Shown: positions 1 through 5,519 of the stretch, in pieces
Layout of the letters: each line of letters begins with the position of its first letter
Position numbering within the stretch: the first letter of the stretch is position 1
From: an uncultured Pseudomonadota bacterium
GTDB lineage: Bacteria; Pseudomonadota; Gammaproteobacteria; Burkholderiales; SG8-39
Direction: 5' to 3'
NCBI GenBank assembly: GCA_903895005.1
Contig: CAITSH010000017.1
Location: 1 to 7,239 of the forward strand
Length of the DNA stretch: 7,239 nucleotides
Program-made: the position numbers and the translations under genes
The notes under the pieces: generated by a model
Told to the model about the DNA's origin: nothing
Seen by the model: only the letters and a program-made list of their open reading frames with translations
Database searches by the model: none

Positions 1-588
1 AAGACCACCTCGATCGGCAAGCTCGCGCAACACTACCAGCAGGCCGGCCACACGCTGTTGCTTGCCGCGGGCGACACCTTTCGCGCCGCGGCGCGTGAAC
101 AGCTTGCTGCATGGGGGGAGCGCAACAATGTGGCGGTCATCTCGCAGCAAGGCGGTGACGCCAGTGCGGTGATGTTCGATGCCATCAGCGCCGGCCGCGC
201 CCGCGGCACTGACATTGTCCTTGCCGACACTGCGGGACGCCTGCCGACCCAGGTCCACCTGATGGAGGAACTCAAGAAGGTCAAGCGCGTCATCGCCAAG
301 GCGGAACCGGGTGCACCCCACGAAATCTGGCTGGTCATCGACGGAAACACGGGCCAGAATGCCGTCGCCCAGGTCAAGGCCTTCGATGAAGCTCTGGGAC
401 TCACCGGTCTCATCGTCACCAAGCTTGACGGCACGGCCAAGGGCGGCGTTCTGGCGGCGATTGCACTCACGCGCTCCAAAACCCTGAAGCAGGCGCCGAG
501 TCCGCTGCGCTTCATCGGCGTGGGCGAGGGGCTCGACGACCTGCGTCCCTTTGTCGCCGCCGATTTTGTCGCCGCATTGCTCGACTGA
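1..588 (+). CDS. ftsY: Signal recognition particle receptor FtsY, C-terminal GTPase part (5' end outside window)
   Basis: FtsY is the membrane-associated SRP receptor. It pairs its GTPase with that of Ffh and delivers ribosomes making membrane proteins to the Sec translocon. The frame is open from base 1 and gives 195 residues before the TGA at 586-588. The window begins inside the P-loop: the first residues are KTTSIGKLA, so the preceding Gly residues and the whole N-terminal A and N domains lie outside. The remaining SRP-GTPase motifs follow in order: DTFRAAAREQL (residues 25-35), DTAGR (76-80), TKLDGTAKGG (140-149) and the closing FIGVGEGLDDLRPF (171-184). These motifs separate FtsY from Ffh, which would carry a methionine-rich M domain after the GTPase, whereas this protein ends 11 residues later. 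ftsE starts 11 bases downstream, the standard proteobacterial order. No frameshift is seen. Confidence 0.97.
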   Translation, partial: KTTSIGKLAQHYQQAGHTLLLAAGDTFRAAAREQLAAWGERNNVAVISQQGGDASAVMFDAISAGRARGTDIVLADTAGRLPTQVHLMEELKKVKRVIAKAEPGAPHEIWLVIDGNTGQNAVAQVKAFDEALGLTGLIVTKLDGTAKGGVLAAIALTRSKTLKQAPSPLRFIGVGEGLDDLRPFVAADFVAALLD

Positions 589-599
589 GCCGCCAGAAA

Positions 600-1316
600 A
601 TGGCCGATCCGGCGTTCTCAGCGAGTACCGCATCCGGCGCCGGCGGCGCGCCCGCACTCAGTTTTAGCCACGTCAGCAAGCGCTACCCGGGCGGCTACGA
701 AGCGCTGACGGATGTCAGCTTTGCGATCGCGCCCGGAGAACTGGTGTTCATCTCCGGTCATTCGGGCGCCGGCAAAAGCACACTGCTCAAGCTGGTGCCG
801 GCAATCGAGCGTGCCTCCGCCGGCACCGTGCTGGTGAACGGCCACAATGTCAGCGCGATGAAACGCGCAGCCATCCCATATCTGCGGCGCAACCTCGGCC
901 TGATTTTTCAGGACCAGAAACTACTGCACGACCGCAACGCCCTCGACAACGTGCTGCTCCCGTTGCAATTGTCCGGCAGCGCGCCGGCCGAGGCGGCAAG
1001 GCGCGCACGCGCCGCCCTCGACAAGGTCGGACTGCTGGCGCGCGAAAAAGCCAGCCCGGTCACGCTCTCGGGCGGCGAGCAGCAGCGGCTGTGCATCGCG
1101 CGCGCCATCGTCAACCGCCCCGGCCTGCTGCTCGCCGACGAGCCCACCGCAAGCCTTGACGCCGAGTACGCCGCCGAGATCATGGCAATGTTCAAATCCT
1201 TCCACGGCGTCGGCGTCACCGTCTTGATCGCCACCCACGACCGCGCCCTCATCGAGCGACATCAGGCCGAGGGCGCACGTGTGCTGCATCTTGACCACGG
1301 CAGGCTGAGCGAATGA
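600..1316 (+). CDS. ftsE: Cell division ATP-binding protein FtsE
   Basis: FtsE is the cytoplasmic ATPase of the FtsEX complex, an ABC-type machine at the division ring that switches on periplasmic peptidoglycan hydrolases through activators such as EnvC. All ABC ATPase motifs are present in the 238 residues: Walker A GHSGAGKST (53-61), Q-loop Gln104, signature LSGGEQQR (156-163), Walker B LLLADEP (176-182) with catalytic Glu181, and switch His213. The HVSKRYPGG motif near the start (24-32) is typical of FtsE. The family usually begins just before that motif. Here about 18 Ala/Ser/Gly-rich residues precede it, and no later in-frame ATG, GTG or TTG lies close enough to replace the ATG at 600. 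The start has little Shine-Dalgarno complementarity and sits 11 bases after the ftsY stop, so translation may be coupled. The stop overlaps the ftsX start in ATGA. Confidence 0.96.
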   Translation: MADPAFSASTASGAGGAPALSFSHVSKRYPGGYEALTDVSFAIAPGELVFISGHSGAGKSTLLKLVPAIERASAGTVLVNGHNVSAMKRAAIPYLRRNLGLIFQDQKLLHDRNALDNVLLPLQLSGSAPAEAARRARAALDKVGLLAREKASPVTLSGGEQQRLCIARAIVNRPGLLLADEPTASLDAEYAAEIMAMFKSFHGVGVTVLIATHDRALIERHQAEGARVLHLDHGRLSE

Positions 1317-2221
1317 AGGCCTGGTTCCATCAGCACGCGCAAAGCTTTCGCACCACCTGGGCGCGACTGACGCAAAGCCCGCTCTCCTCCGCGCTCAACG
1401 TGCTGGTGATCGGCGTCGCGCTCGCCCTTCCCCTTGGCGCCTATGCGCTCCTTGTGAACATGCAGCGCGTCGCCGGGACGCTGGCGGCGGCGCCGGAAAT
1501 GAGCGTATTCATGGCACCGGATGCGGCGGCGGCGGACATCACGCAAGTGACGGCGGCCATCAAGGCGGCGCCGGCGGCAAAAAAGCACCGCTTCGTGCCG
1601 CGCGACCAGGCGCTGGCAGACCTGAAAAAAGCCGAAGGCATGGGGGATATCCTGGGCACCCTGCAGAGCAATCCCCTGCCCGACGCGTTTGTCATCGAAT
1701 TGGCCGGCAACGACACGGTCGCGGCAGAAGCCCTCGGCCGCGACCTGGCAAAACTGCCCAAGGTCGCCCACGTGCAACTGGACTCGGCGTTCATTCGCCG
1801 GCTCGATGCCCTGCTCGGCCTGGTGCGCGTCGCCGTCTTTGTGCTCGCCTCGCTGCTGTCGGTCGGCTTGGTCGCGGTAACCTTTAACACCATCAGGCTG
1901 CAAATCCTGACCCTGCGCGATGAAATCGAAGTCTCCAAGCTGATCGGCGCGACCAATGCCTTTATACGCCGGCCGTTCTTCTACCTGGGCATCCTGCAAG
2001 GCGGCCTTGGTGGGATTACCGCCCTGGCCATCCTCGCCCTGGCCGGCTGGCTGATGAATATTGAAATTGCCCGTTTAGCAGCCACTTACGGTTCGGACTT
2101 CCGGCTGCAGCCCTTGCTTTGGGGCGATGCCCTGAGTTTTATCATTTTTGCGGCGGGTCTTGGCTGGACGGGGGCTTATTTATCAGTAAGCAAACACTTA
2201 TGGCAGATTGAGCCGCGTTAG
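1313..2221 (+). CDS. ftsX: Cell division protein FtsX (FtsEX membrane subunit)
   Basis: FtsX is the inner-membrane partner of FtsE. It carries the ATPase signal across the membrane to the periplasmic hydrolase activator. The 302 residues show the expected four-span layout: a cytoplasmic N-tail, TM1 (about 29-48), a periplasmic domain (about 49-165) containing the conserved NPLPDAFVI (120-128), TM2 (about 168-190), TM3 (about 223-248) and TM4 (about 271-291). The cytoplasmic loop after TM2 carries LRDEIEVSKLIGATNAFIRR (201-220), which is the FtsX hallmark and part of the FtsE coupling surface. The ATG overlaps the ftsE stop by 4 bases, and an AGG lies 8 bases upstream inside ftsE, consistent with coupled translation. 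The rpoH control region begins right after the TAG stop. Length and domain order are normal. Confidence 0.96.
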   Translation: MKAWFHQHAQSFRTTWARLTQSPLSSALNVLVIGVALALPLGAYALLVNMQRVAGTLAAAPEMSVFMAPDAAAADITQVTAAIKAAPAAKKHRFVPRDQALADLKKAEGMGDILGTLQSNPLPDAFVIELAGNDTVAAEALGRDLAKLPKVAHVQLDSAFIRRLDALLGLVRVAVFVLASLLSVGLVAVTFNTIRLQILTLRDEIEVSKLIGATNAFIRRPFFYLGILQGGLGGITALAILALAGWLMNIEIARLAATYGSDFRLQPLLWGDALSFIIFAAGLGWTGAYLSVSKHLWQIEPR

Positions 2222-2227
2222 AAAGCG

Positions 2228-2255
2228 GGAACAAACCCGGGAATTAGCACTCTAA
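2228..2255 (+). promoter_or_regulatory. Candidate sigma-E-type promoter of rpoH
   Basis: GGAACAA at 2228-2234 is followed, after 15 bases, by CTCTAA at 2250-2255. The E. coli sigma-E (RpoE) consensus is close to GGAACTT, 15 bases, GTCTAA, so the match is good apart from the last two bases of the -35 box and one -10 base. E. coli rpoH has a sigma-E promoter (P3), which makes the idea sensible. Part of the -10 match is forced by the CIRCE operator it overlaps, so chance agreement is possible. TCTAAT at 2251-2256 also resembles a sigma-70 -10 box, but without a good -35 box. Confidence 0.4.
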
Positions 2256-2270
2256 TCGTCAGAGTGCTAA
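2244..2270. promoter_or_regulatory. CIRCE operator (HrcA binding site) upstream of rpoH
   Basis: The left arm TTAGCACTC (2244-2252) and the right arm GAGTGCTAA (2262-2270) are exact reverse complements separated by nine bases. This is the textbook CIRCE element with no mismatch. CIRCE is bound by HrcA, a heat-sensitive repressor that depends on GroE and usually controls groESL and dnaK. Here the only downstream gene is rpoH, whose start lies 64 bases further on. The overlap with promoter-like sequence suggests repression by promoter occlusion. hrcA is not in the window. Confidence 0.93.
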
Positions 2271-2320
2271 AATGATCCCAAGGGATTACACGGCACGGGA
2301 AACGTCCGGCCGTTGGCCAG

Positions 2321-2326
2321 AAGGAG
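2321..2326 (+). promoter_or_regulatory. Ribosome binding site that sets the rpoH start
   Basis: AAGGAG lies 8 bases before the ATG at 2335, an ideal Shine-Dalgarno arrangement. The same frame is open back to an ATG at 2272, but that codon directly abuts the CIRCE right arm and has no such signal, so 2335 is taken as the start. A small GGCC-GTT-GGCC hairpin (2308-2318) sits just upstream. Confidence 0.85.
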
Positions 2327-2334
2327 ATTGCGAG

Positions 2335-3192
2335 ATGAACCAAACGATGACGATGGCTTTACCGGTGCCGGCAGTCGGCACGCTGGATAACTACATCCAG
2401 GCGGTGAACCGCATGCCCATGCTGAGCGCGGAAGAGGAAATCTCCCTCGCGCGCCGTTATCGCGAAAACGAAGATTTAGACGCCGCACGCAAGTTGGTGC
2501 TCTCGCACCTGCGCGTAGTGGTGTCCACGGCCCGCGGCTATCTCGGGTATGGCTTGCCGCACGCCGACCTCATCCAGGAAGGCAACATAGGCCTGATGAA
2601 GGCGGTGAAGCGCTACGACCCGGACCGGGGCGTGCGCCTCGTCTCGTTCGCGATCCACTGGATCAAGGCCGAGATGCACGAGTACATCCTCAAAAACTGG
2701 CGACTGATGAAGATCGCCACCACCAAGGCGCATCGCAAGCTGTTCTTCAACCTTCGCAGCATGAAGCCCGGGCTCGAATCGCTAACGCACGACGAAATCG
2801 AGCAGATGGCGAAGACCCTGCGCGTCAAACCCGAGGAAGTGCGCGAAATGGAAACGCGTCTTTCCGGCCATGACATTGCCCTTGAGTCGCACGGCGAGGA
2901 CGAGGACGAGTCGGCGTATTCACCGATCGCTTACCTTTCCGATCCGGAAATCGAACCCTCACGCATCCTCGAAATTGAAGAAGGCGAGCGCAACAAGGCC
3001 AGCGGACTGCAAACCGCGCTGCAAAGCCTGGACGCACGCAGCCGCCGCATCATCGAGGCGCGCTGGCTGCGCGAAAAAGACCCGGCTACGCTGCACGACC
3101 TTGCCGACGAGTTCAAGGTGTCAGCCGAGCGTATTCGACAGATCGAAGTCAAGGCGCTGCAAAAAATGAAGGGGGCCATGGTTGCGGCCTGA
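2335..3192 (+). CDS. rpoH: RNA polymerase heat-shock sigma factor RpoH (sigma-32)
   Basis: RpoH directs RNA polymerase to heat-shock promoters for chaperones and proteases, and in E. coli is itself controlled by DnaK, GroEL and FtsH. The chosen start gives 285 residues, the usual length. Region 2 spans about 50-130 and contains LSHLRVVVSTARGYLGYGLP and DLIQEGNIGLMKAVKRYDP, followed by the promoter-melting/-10 recognition part around VRLVSFAIHWIKAEMHEYIL (100-119). The RpoH box, diagnostic for sigma-32 against other group 3 factors, is HRKLFFNLR (133-141); many homologues have Gln at its first position. Region 4.2 with the -35-binding helix-turn-helix is at about 250-280 (SAERIRQIEVKALQKMKG). 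The position after ftsX is the classical one. A CIRCE operator precedes the gene and a strong hairpin terminator follows, so it is probably also transcribed alone. Confidence 0.97.
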   Translation: MNQTMTMALPVPAVGTLDNYIQAVNRMPMLSAEEEISLARRYRENEDLDAARKLVLSHLRVVVSTARGYLGYGLPHADLIQEGNIGLMKAVKRYDPDRGVRLVSFAIHWIKAEMHEYILKNWRLMKIATTKAHRKLFFNLRSMKPGLESLTHDEIEQMAKTLRVKPEEVREMETRLSGHDIALESHGEDEDESAYSPIAYLSDPEIEPSRILEIEEGERNKASGLQTALQSLDARSRRIIEARWLREKDPATLHDLADEFKVSAERIRQIEVKALQKMKGAMVAA

Positions 3193-3218
3193 ACACGCAC
3201 CCCGGCAACGGGGTTGCG

Positions 3219-3258
3219 GGCCAATAAAAAGGCGGCTCTGGCCGCCTTTTTATTGGCC
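3219..3258. terminator. Strong bidirectional rho-independent terminator between rpoH and the convergent gene
   Basis: GGCCAATAAAAAGGCGGC (3219-3236) pairs perfectly with 3241-3258 around a TCTG loop, an 18-bp stem. The arms carry AAAAA on the left and TTTTT on the right, so an RNA from either strand has a GC-rich inner hairpin (GGCGGC/GCCGCC) followed by U residues. It lies 27 bases after the rpoH stop and 38 bases after the stop of the leftward DUF3619 gene, so it can serve both. A shorter hairpin with a GCAA tetraloop (3200-3213) precedes it on the rpoH side. Confidence 0.92.
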
Positions 3259-3296
3259 GCGGGCGAACTGCATGAAGCGGGCCCGCTCGCCTGACA

Positions 3297-3671
3297 CTAT
3301 TCGCCTTTTTTCATCCAGGCGTCAAACCCCTTGTCTAGATACGCGTGGAACGGCAGGTCGCCGGTGAGAATCGCGGTATCGATCTCCTCGAGTTCCTCGG
3401 CCTGCTGCATGAGGCGCCATTGGTTGAGCGCGATGGCACTACCAATGAGCAGCAGCACCGGCAAAAGTAATTGGGGCAAAAAACGTGAAGGCCGGCTGAA
3501 ATAGCCGGCGGCATCACCGGCCCAAACCAGCACTGCAAACGGTGCGCGCTGTTGCTGGAGGGACAATGCGGCGGCCCGGGCAATGCTGAGCCGGTCCAGA
3601 ACGCGGTAATCCGGCTCGGGTCCGTCTTCGAGATGGCGGCGAATCTTGTGGGCGATTTGTTGCTCGTTCAT
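3297..3671 (-). CDS. DUF3619-type single-span membrane protein of unknown function
   Basis: The product has 124 residues. It has a charged N-terminal cytoplasmic part (1-64, rich in Arg, Gln and Ala), one clear transmembrane segment (about 65-83, LPQLLLPVLLLIGSAIAL), and a short acidic tail ending EEIDTAILTGDLPFHAYLDKGF. The tail and layout match, from memory, the betaproteobacterial DUF3619 family, whose role is unknown. Members are often encoded beside an ECF-type sigma factor and a DUF3106 protein. Neither is here, although rpoH converges on it. The frame is open up to an ATG at 3716. I chose the ATG at 3671 because MNEQQIAHKIR matches the family's typical start and a GGGG lies 7 bases upstream. 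An N-inside topology would put the tail in the periplasm, a layout also seen in anti-sigma factors, but no zinc-binding anti-sigma motif is visible. That role is only a guess. Confidence 0.75.
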   Translation of the reverse strand: MNEQQIAHKIRRHLEDGPEPDYRVLDRLSIARAAALSLQQQRAPFAVLVWAGDAAGYFSRPSRFLPQLLLPVLLLIGSAIALNQWRLMQQAEELEEIDTAILTGDLPFHAYLDKGFDAWMKKGE

Positions 3672-3716
3672 GGGTGTACCCCGAAATTCCTGCGCCTGGC
3701 GCCATCGCATGCGCAA

Positions 3717-3726
3717 TGCGATTCGC
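3717..3726. repeat. Short intergenic repeat TGCGATTCGC, copy 1
   Basis: This 10-mer lies in the 75-base gap upstream of the DUF3619-type gene and recurs exactly at 4234-4243 in the next gap. Its core GCGATTCGC is a near-palindrome (GCGA-T-TCGC). It may be an operator half or a chance repeat. Confidence 0.3.
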
Positions 3727-3746
3727 CGTATTTATTTCTACCTGTT

Positions 3747-4118
3747 TTACATCTGACCAGAGCCCCCTACCTTGCGTTCAATCAAACCAGGCAATTTTTC
3801 TATTTGCGCCTTGTGCGCGAGGCACGAATTCAGGAAGGCATTGGAGAACAGCGACGCCGGTATCGTGTTGCTGCGCGCCTGGGTGCGGATGCCCGTCTCC
3901 ATCTCGAGCACCACCGGATTCGACGACAGGTAAATGCGCTTCAGGATCGCATCTGCTTGTTCGTTGCTGACCTGCGGCTCCTCGGCCAATGCCCGCGCGA
4001 CCAGCGCGTAGTCGGCGAGCAGGGCACAGACCTGGCGCCCGACCGGGTGTTCTTCCTGCGCCAGCGCCGGCGGTACAAGCAGCGAAAACAATCCTGTTAC
4101 GAGGATGGCAACACGCAT
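3747..4118 (-). CDS. Small exported protein with two cysteines, family not recognised
   Basis: The 123-residue product begins with a clear Sec signal peptide: Arg2, a hydrophobic core (about 3-17) and a likely cleavage after PPALA at residue 20, leaving a mature protein starting QEEHPV. The mature part is about 103 residues, probably mostly helical. It has just two cysteines, Cys31 and Cys99, which could form one disulfide in the periplasm. I see no lipobox, membrane span, catalytic motif or metal site. The frame is open from an ATG at 4187, but the start at 4118 is preferred because it places the signal peptide at the N-terminus and has GGAG 8 bases upstream. The gene is on the same strand as the DUF3619-type gene and 75 bases before it, so the two may be co-transcribed. 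Function is unknown. Confidence 0.72.
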   Translation of the reverse strand: MRVAILVTGLFSLLVPPALAQEEHPVGRQVCALLADYALVARALAEEPQVSNEQADAILKRIYLSSNPVVLEMETGIRTQARSNTIPASLFSNAFLNSCLAHKAQIEKLPGLIERKVGGSGQM

Positions 4119-4348
4119 ATCAGGGTCTCCAAAAACATCAAAATGGACTGCAAACCATTGCGATTCTAAATGCAAAACCTGTGCCATCGAAGCAGCACCA
4201 CCGAAAACGGCAAGCCTATCGCGCTGATTCGCCTGCGATTCGCGCCCATGCGACCTGAACGGCCATGCCGGTTGTCATCACTGCGCCCTGAGGGCAGCAT
4301 GCCCGATTTCAGCGCCTGTGCACGGCTTTGAAGCAGCGCGGGTCCGCT
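4119..4348 (-). other. 230-base gap with probable leader of the small exported protein gene
   Basis: I see no convincing gene here. On the minus strand it holds the Shine-Dalgarno sequence for the gene starting at 4118. A TAGAAT (plus-strand ATTCTA at 4163-4168) could be a -10 box, but there is no good -35 box at the right distance. A short GCCC-TGA-GGGC hairpin (4285-4295) lies downstream of the pilin gene but has no T-tract, so it is a poor terminator. Repeated GATTCGC units are listed separately. Confidence 0.4.
4226..4243. repeat. Paired GATTCGC repeats, 11 bases apart
   Basis: GATTCGC occurs at 4226-4232 and 4237-4243, one helical turn apart. The second copy is within TGCGATTCGC (4234-4243), identical to 3717-3726. 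The shorter TGCGATTC also appears at 4159-4166. The spacing and intergenic placement would suit a regulator site, but no known consensus is recognised. Confidence 0.3.
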
Positions 4349-4834
4349 TTAAACGGCGCGGCATAAAAAAGGCAGGAAGTTCGCCGGGATGTCTGTCTTG
4401 TTCTCGCCCTTCACCGTCATCTTGGCGGGCGCCGCGGCGTACCCGCACACCCAAGTGACCGGCACGATGGGCGCGTCATCCACCGTGGCCGGGCGCAGCG
4501 TCAGCACCTTGCCGCGGATGTTTCCGTTGGCACGGTTGCCGAATGTGATGTGAATCGCCCCGGACTGCACGCTCACCGCACTGATGAAATTGTTGACGAT
4601 CTTGTCCGGCGTCGGCAGCCCGGTCGCGGCGTTGTCGGAAGGAAAAGCCTGCGCGATGGCCCAGCTCACCGCGACCGGTGTCTTGGCAATATCCGCAAGC
4701 GGCAGCGCCTCATTGATCTGGTCGCGTATCAACTTGTCCTGGTATCCGGGAATCATCATCAGCGCAAGAATCGCAATGATGCCTATCACCACCATCATTT
4801 CTATCATGGTGAAACCCGCACCCCGCCCGGGCAT
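4349..4834 (-). CDS. Type IV pilin (PilA/PilE-like major pilin candidate)
   Basis: The product resembles type IVa pilins, the subunits of retractile surface fibres used for twitching, attachment and DNA uptake. The start at 4834 gives 161 residues with a short leader MPGRGAG. The prepilin peptidase site follows: Gly7, then Phe8 (+1), with the required Glu at +5 (Glu12) and a hydrophobic helix ending at about residue 29 (FTMIEMMVVIGIIAILALMM). Near the C-terminus, WVCG (Cys130) and FLC (Cys158) form the usual disulfide-bounded D-region, ending CRAV. A second possible ATG at 4885 overlaps the upstream cinA stop (TGATG) and would give 178 residues with a 24-residue leader. I prefer 4834 because its leader is typical and an AAGGG lies upstream, but coupled translation from 4885 cannot be excluded. 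No other pilus gene is in the window, so the assembly machinery must be elsewhere. Confidence 0.88.
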   Translation of the reverse strand: MPGRGAGFTMIEMMVVIGIIAILALMMIPGYQDKLIRDQINEALPLADIAKTPVAVSWAIAQAFPSDNAATGLPTPDKIVNNFISAVSVQSGAIHITFGNRANGNIRGKVLTLRPATVDDAPIVPVTWVCGYAAAPAKMTVKGENKTDIPANFLPFLCRAV

Positions 4835-4884
4835 CACCCGAAAACCCTTTCTGGGCGCGGGTTTCCGGCCAATGGCCACGACCA

Positions 4885-5382
4885 TCAGCTGGCCGGCGGC
4901 GCCGCTTCGAGGACGCGCAACAGATGCTCGAATGCCAGCGCGGCAAATGCGCGCATGTTCCCGGCGCGGTCATTGCCACCGGTCTCGTGCGTGGCGGAGG
5001 TTACGATCGTACCCACGACTGCAATGCACACATGCCCCGCCGCGTCGCCATAACGGTTGCCGGTGGGTCCGGCCGCGCCCGACTCGGCCAGGGCCCAATC
5101 GGCGCCAAAGCGCGCCTGCGCATTACCGGCGAGCAGGCGTGCATACGGCTCGGTCGACGCACGCATGCCCTGCATCGCCTCGGCGGGAATCTGCAGCAAC
5201 GTGATCCGCGCCTTGGCGGTATAGACCACCGCGCCACCCAGGAAATAAGCCGATGCACCGGGCACGGCCAGCAAGGCCGCGGAGATCAGCCCGCCGCAGG
5301 AGGCCTCGGCAACGGCGATGGTTTGTCGGCGCGCCTTGAGAATGTCGGCGACGCGTGTCGCAAGCGGGAGCAGCGAGTTCAT
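4885..5382 (-). CDS. CinA C-terminal-domain protein (PncC-like, variant active-site motif)
   Basis: The 165-residue product is a stand-alone CinA C-terminal domain. The characterised relative PncC deamidates nicotinamide mononucleotide in the cytoplasm to recycle pyridine nucleotides. Domain marks include EASCGGLISAALLAVPGASAYFLGGAVVY (26-54) and ESGAAGPTGNRYGDAAGH (100-117), near-characteristic of the family. The catalytic region differs from the classical enzyme: AESCTGG becomes AEASCGG, so the Ser directly after Glu is Ala and a Ser lies one position later. The following YSNEAK becomes YTAKAR, moving the Lys. I recall a proteobacterial CinA-like subfamily with ETSAGG and AETGAAGPTGNRYGD, to which this better belongs. 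Whether it hydrolyses NMN is uncertain. The ATG at 5382 has only a weak, distant AGG. The stop TGA touches the longer pilin start in TGATG. Confidence 0.88.
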   Translation of the reverse strand: MNSLLPLATRVADILKARRQTIAVAEASCGGLISAALLAVPGASAYFLGGAVVYTAKARITLLQIPAEAMQGMRASTEPYARLLAGNAQARFGADWALAESGAAGPTGNRYGDAAGHVCIAVVGTIVTSATHETGGNDRAGNMRAFAALAFEHLLRVLEAAPPAS

Positions 5383-5519
5383 GTGAGACCGTAAAGACCT
5401 GCCAAGTCGGCACGCCCAGTGTAATCACTCCAGTGCGCCGCCGCCATCGGGCACGGCGAACTTCGTTACAGTCGTCGTCGGTTCGAGTCACGTCGAAACC
5501 GCATAGTAACCTGCCTTGT
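5383..5519. other. 137-base gap between mhpA and the CinA-domain gene
   Basis: No gene is visible. An imperfect dyad (GGTTCGA at 5480-5486 against TCGAAACC at 5493-5500, with one bulged A) lies shortly after the mhpA stop. It lacks a T-tract, so termination there is doubtful. The gap is long enough for a separate promoter for the CinA-domain gene, but I found only a weak -10-like TACACT on the minus strand. Confidence 0.35.

Noticed and set aside
2226..2239. CGGG-N6-CCCG hairpin after ftsX as a terminator
   Set aside because: The stem is only 4 bp and has no T-tract; it overlaps the promoter candidate instead.
2272..2334. Upstream ATG extending RpoH by 21 residues
   Set aside because: It abuts the CIRCE arm and lacks a ribosome site, and the extension is absent from the family. 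AAGGAG supports the ATG at 2335.
3552..4169. 205-residue open frame on the plus strand
   Set aside because: It lies antisense to two genes that have proper starts, a signal peptide or membrane span and ribosome sites. Its own translation has no recognisable domain.
4285..4295. GCCC-TGA-GGGC hairpin as pilin terminator
   Set aside because: The stem is 4 bp with no following T-tract on the minus strand.
4584..5204. 206-residue open frame on the plus strand
   Set aside because: It is antisense to the pilin and the CinA-domain gene, both supported by clear motifs; its composition is typical of a GC-rich shadow frame.
5475..5500. GGTTCGAGTC resembles a tRNA T-loop/B-box
   Set aside because: The flanking five bases on each side do not pair as a T-stem, and no acceptor, D or anticodon arms are found around it.
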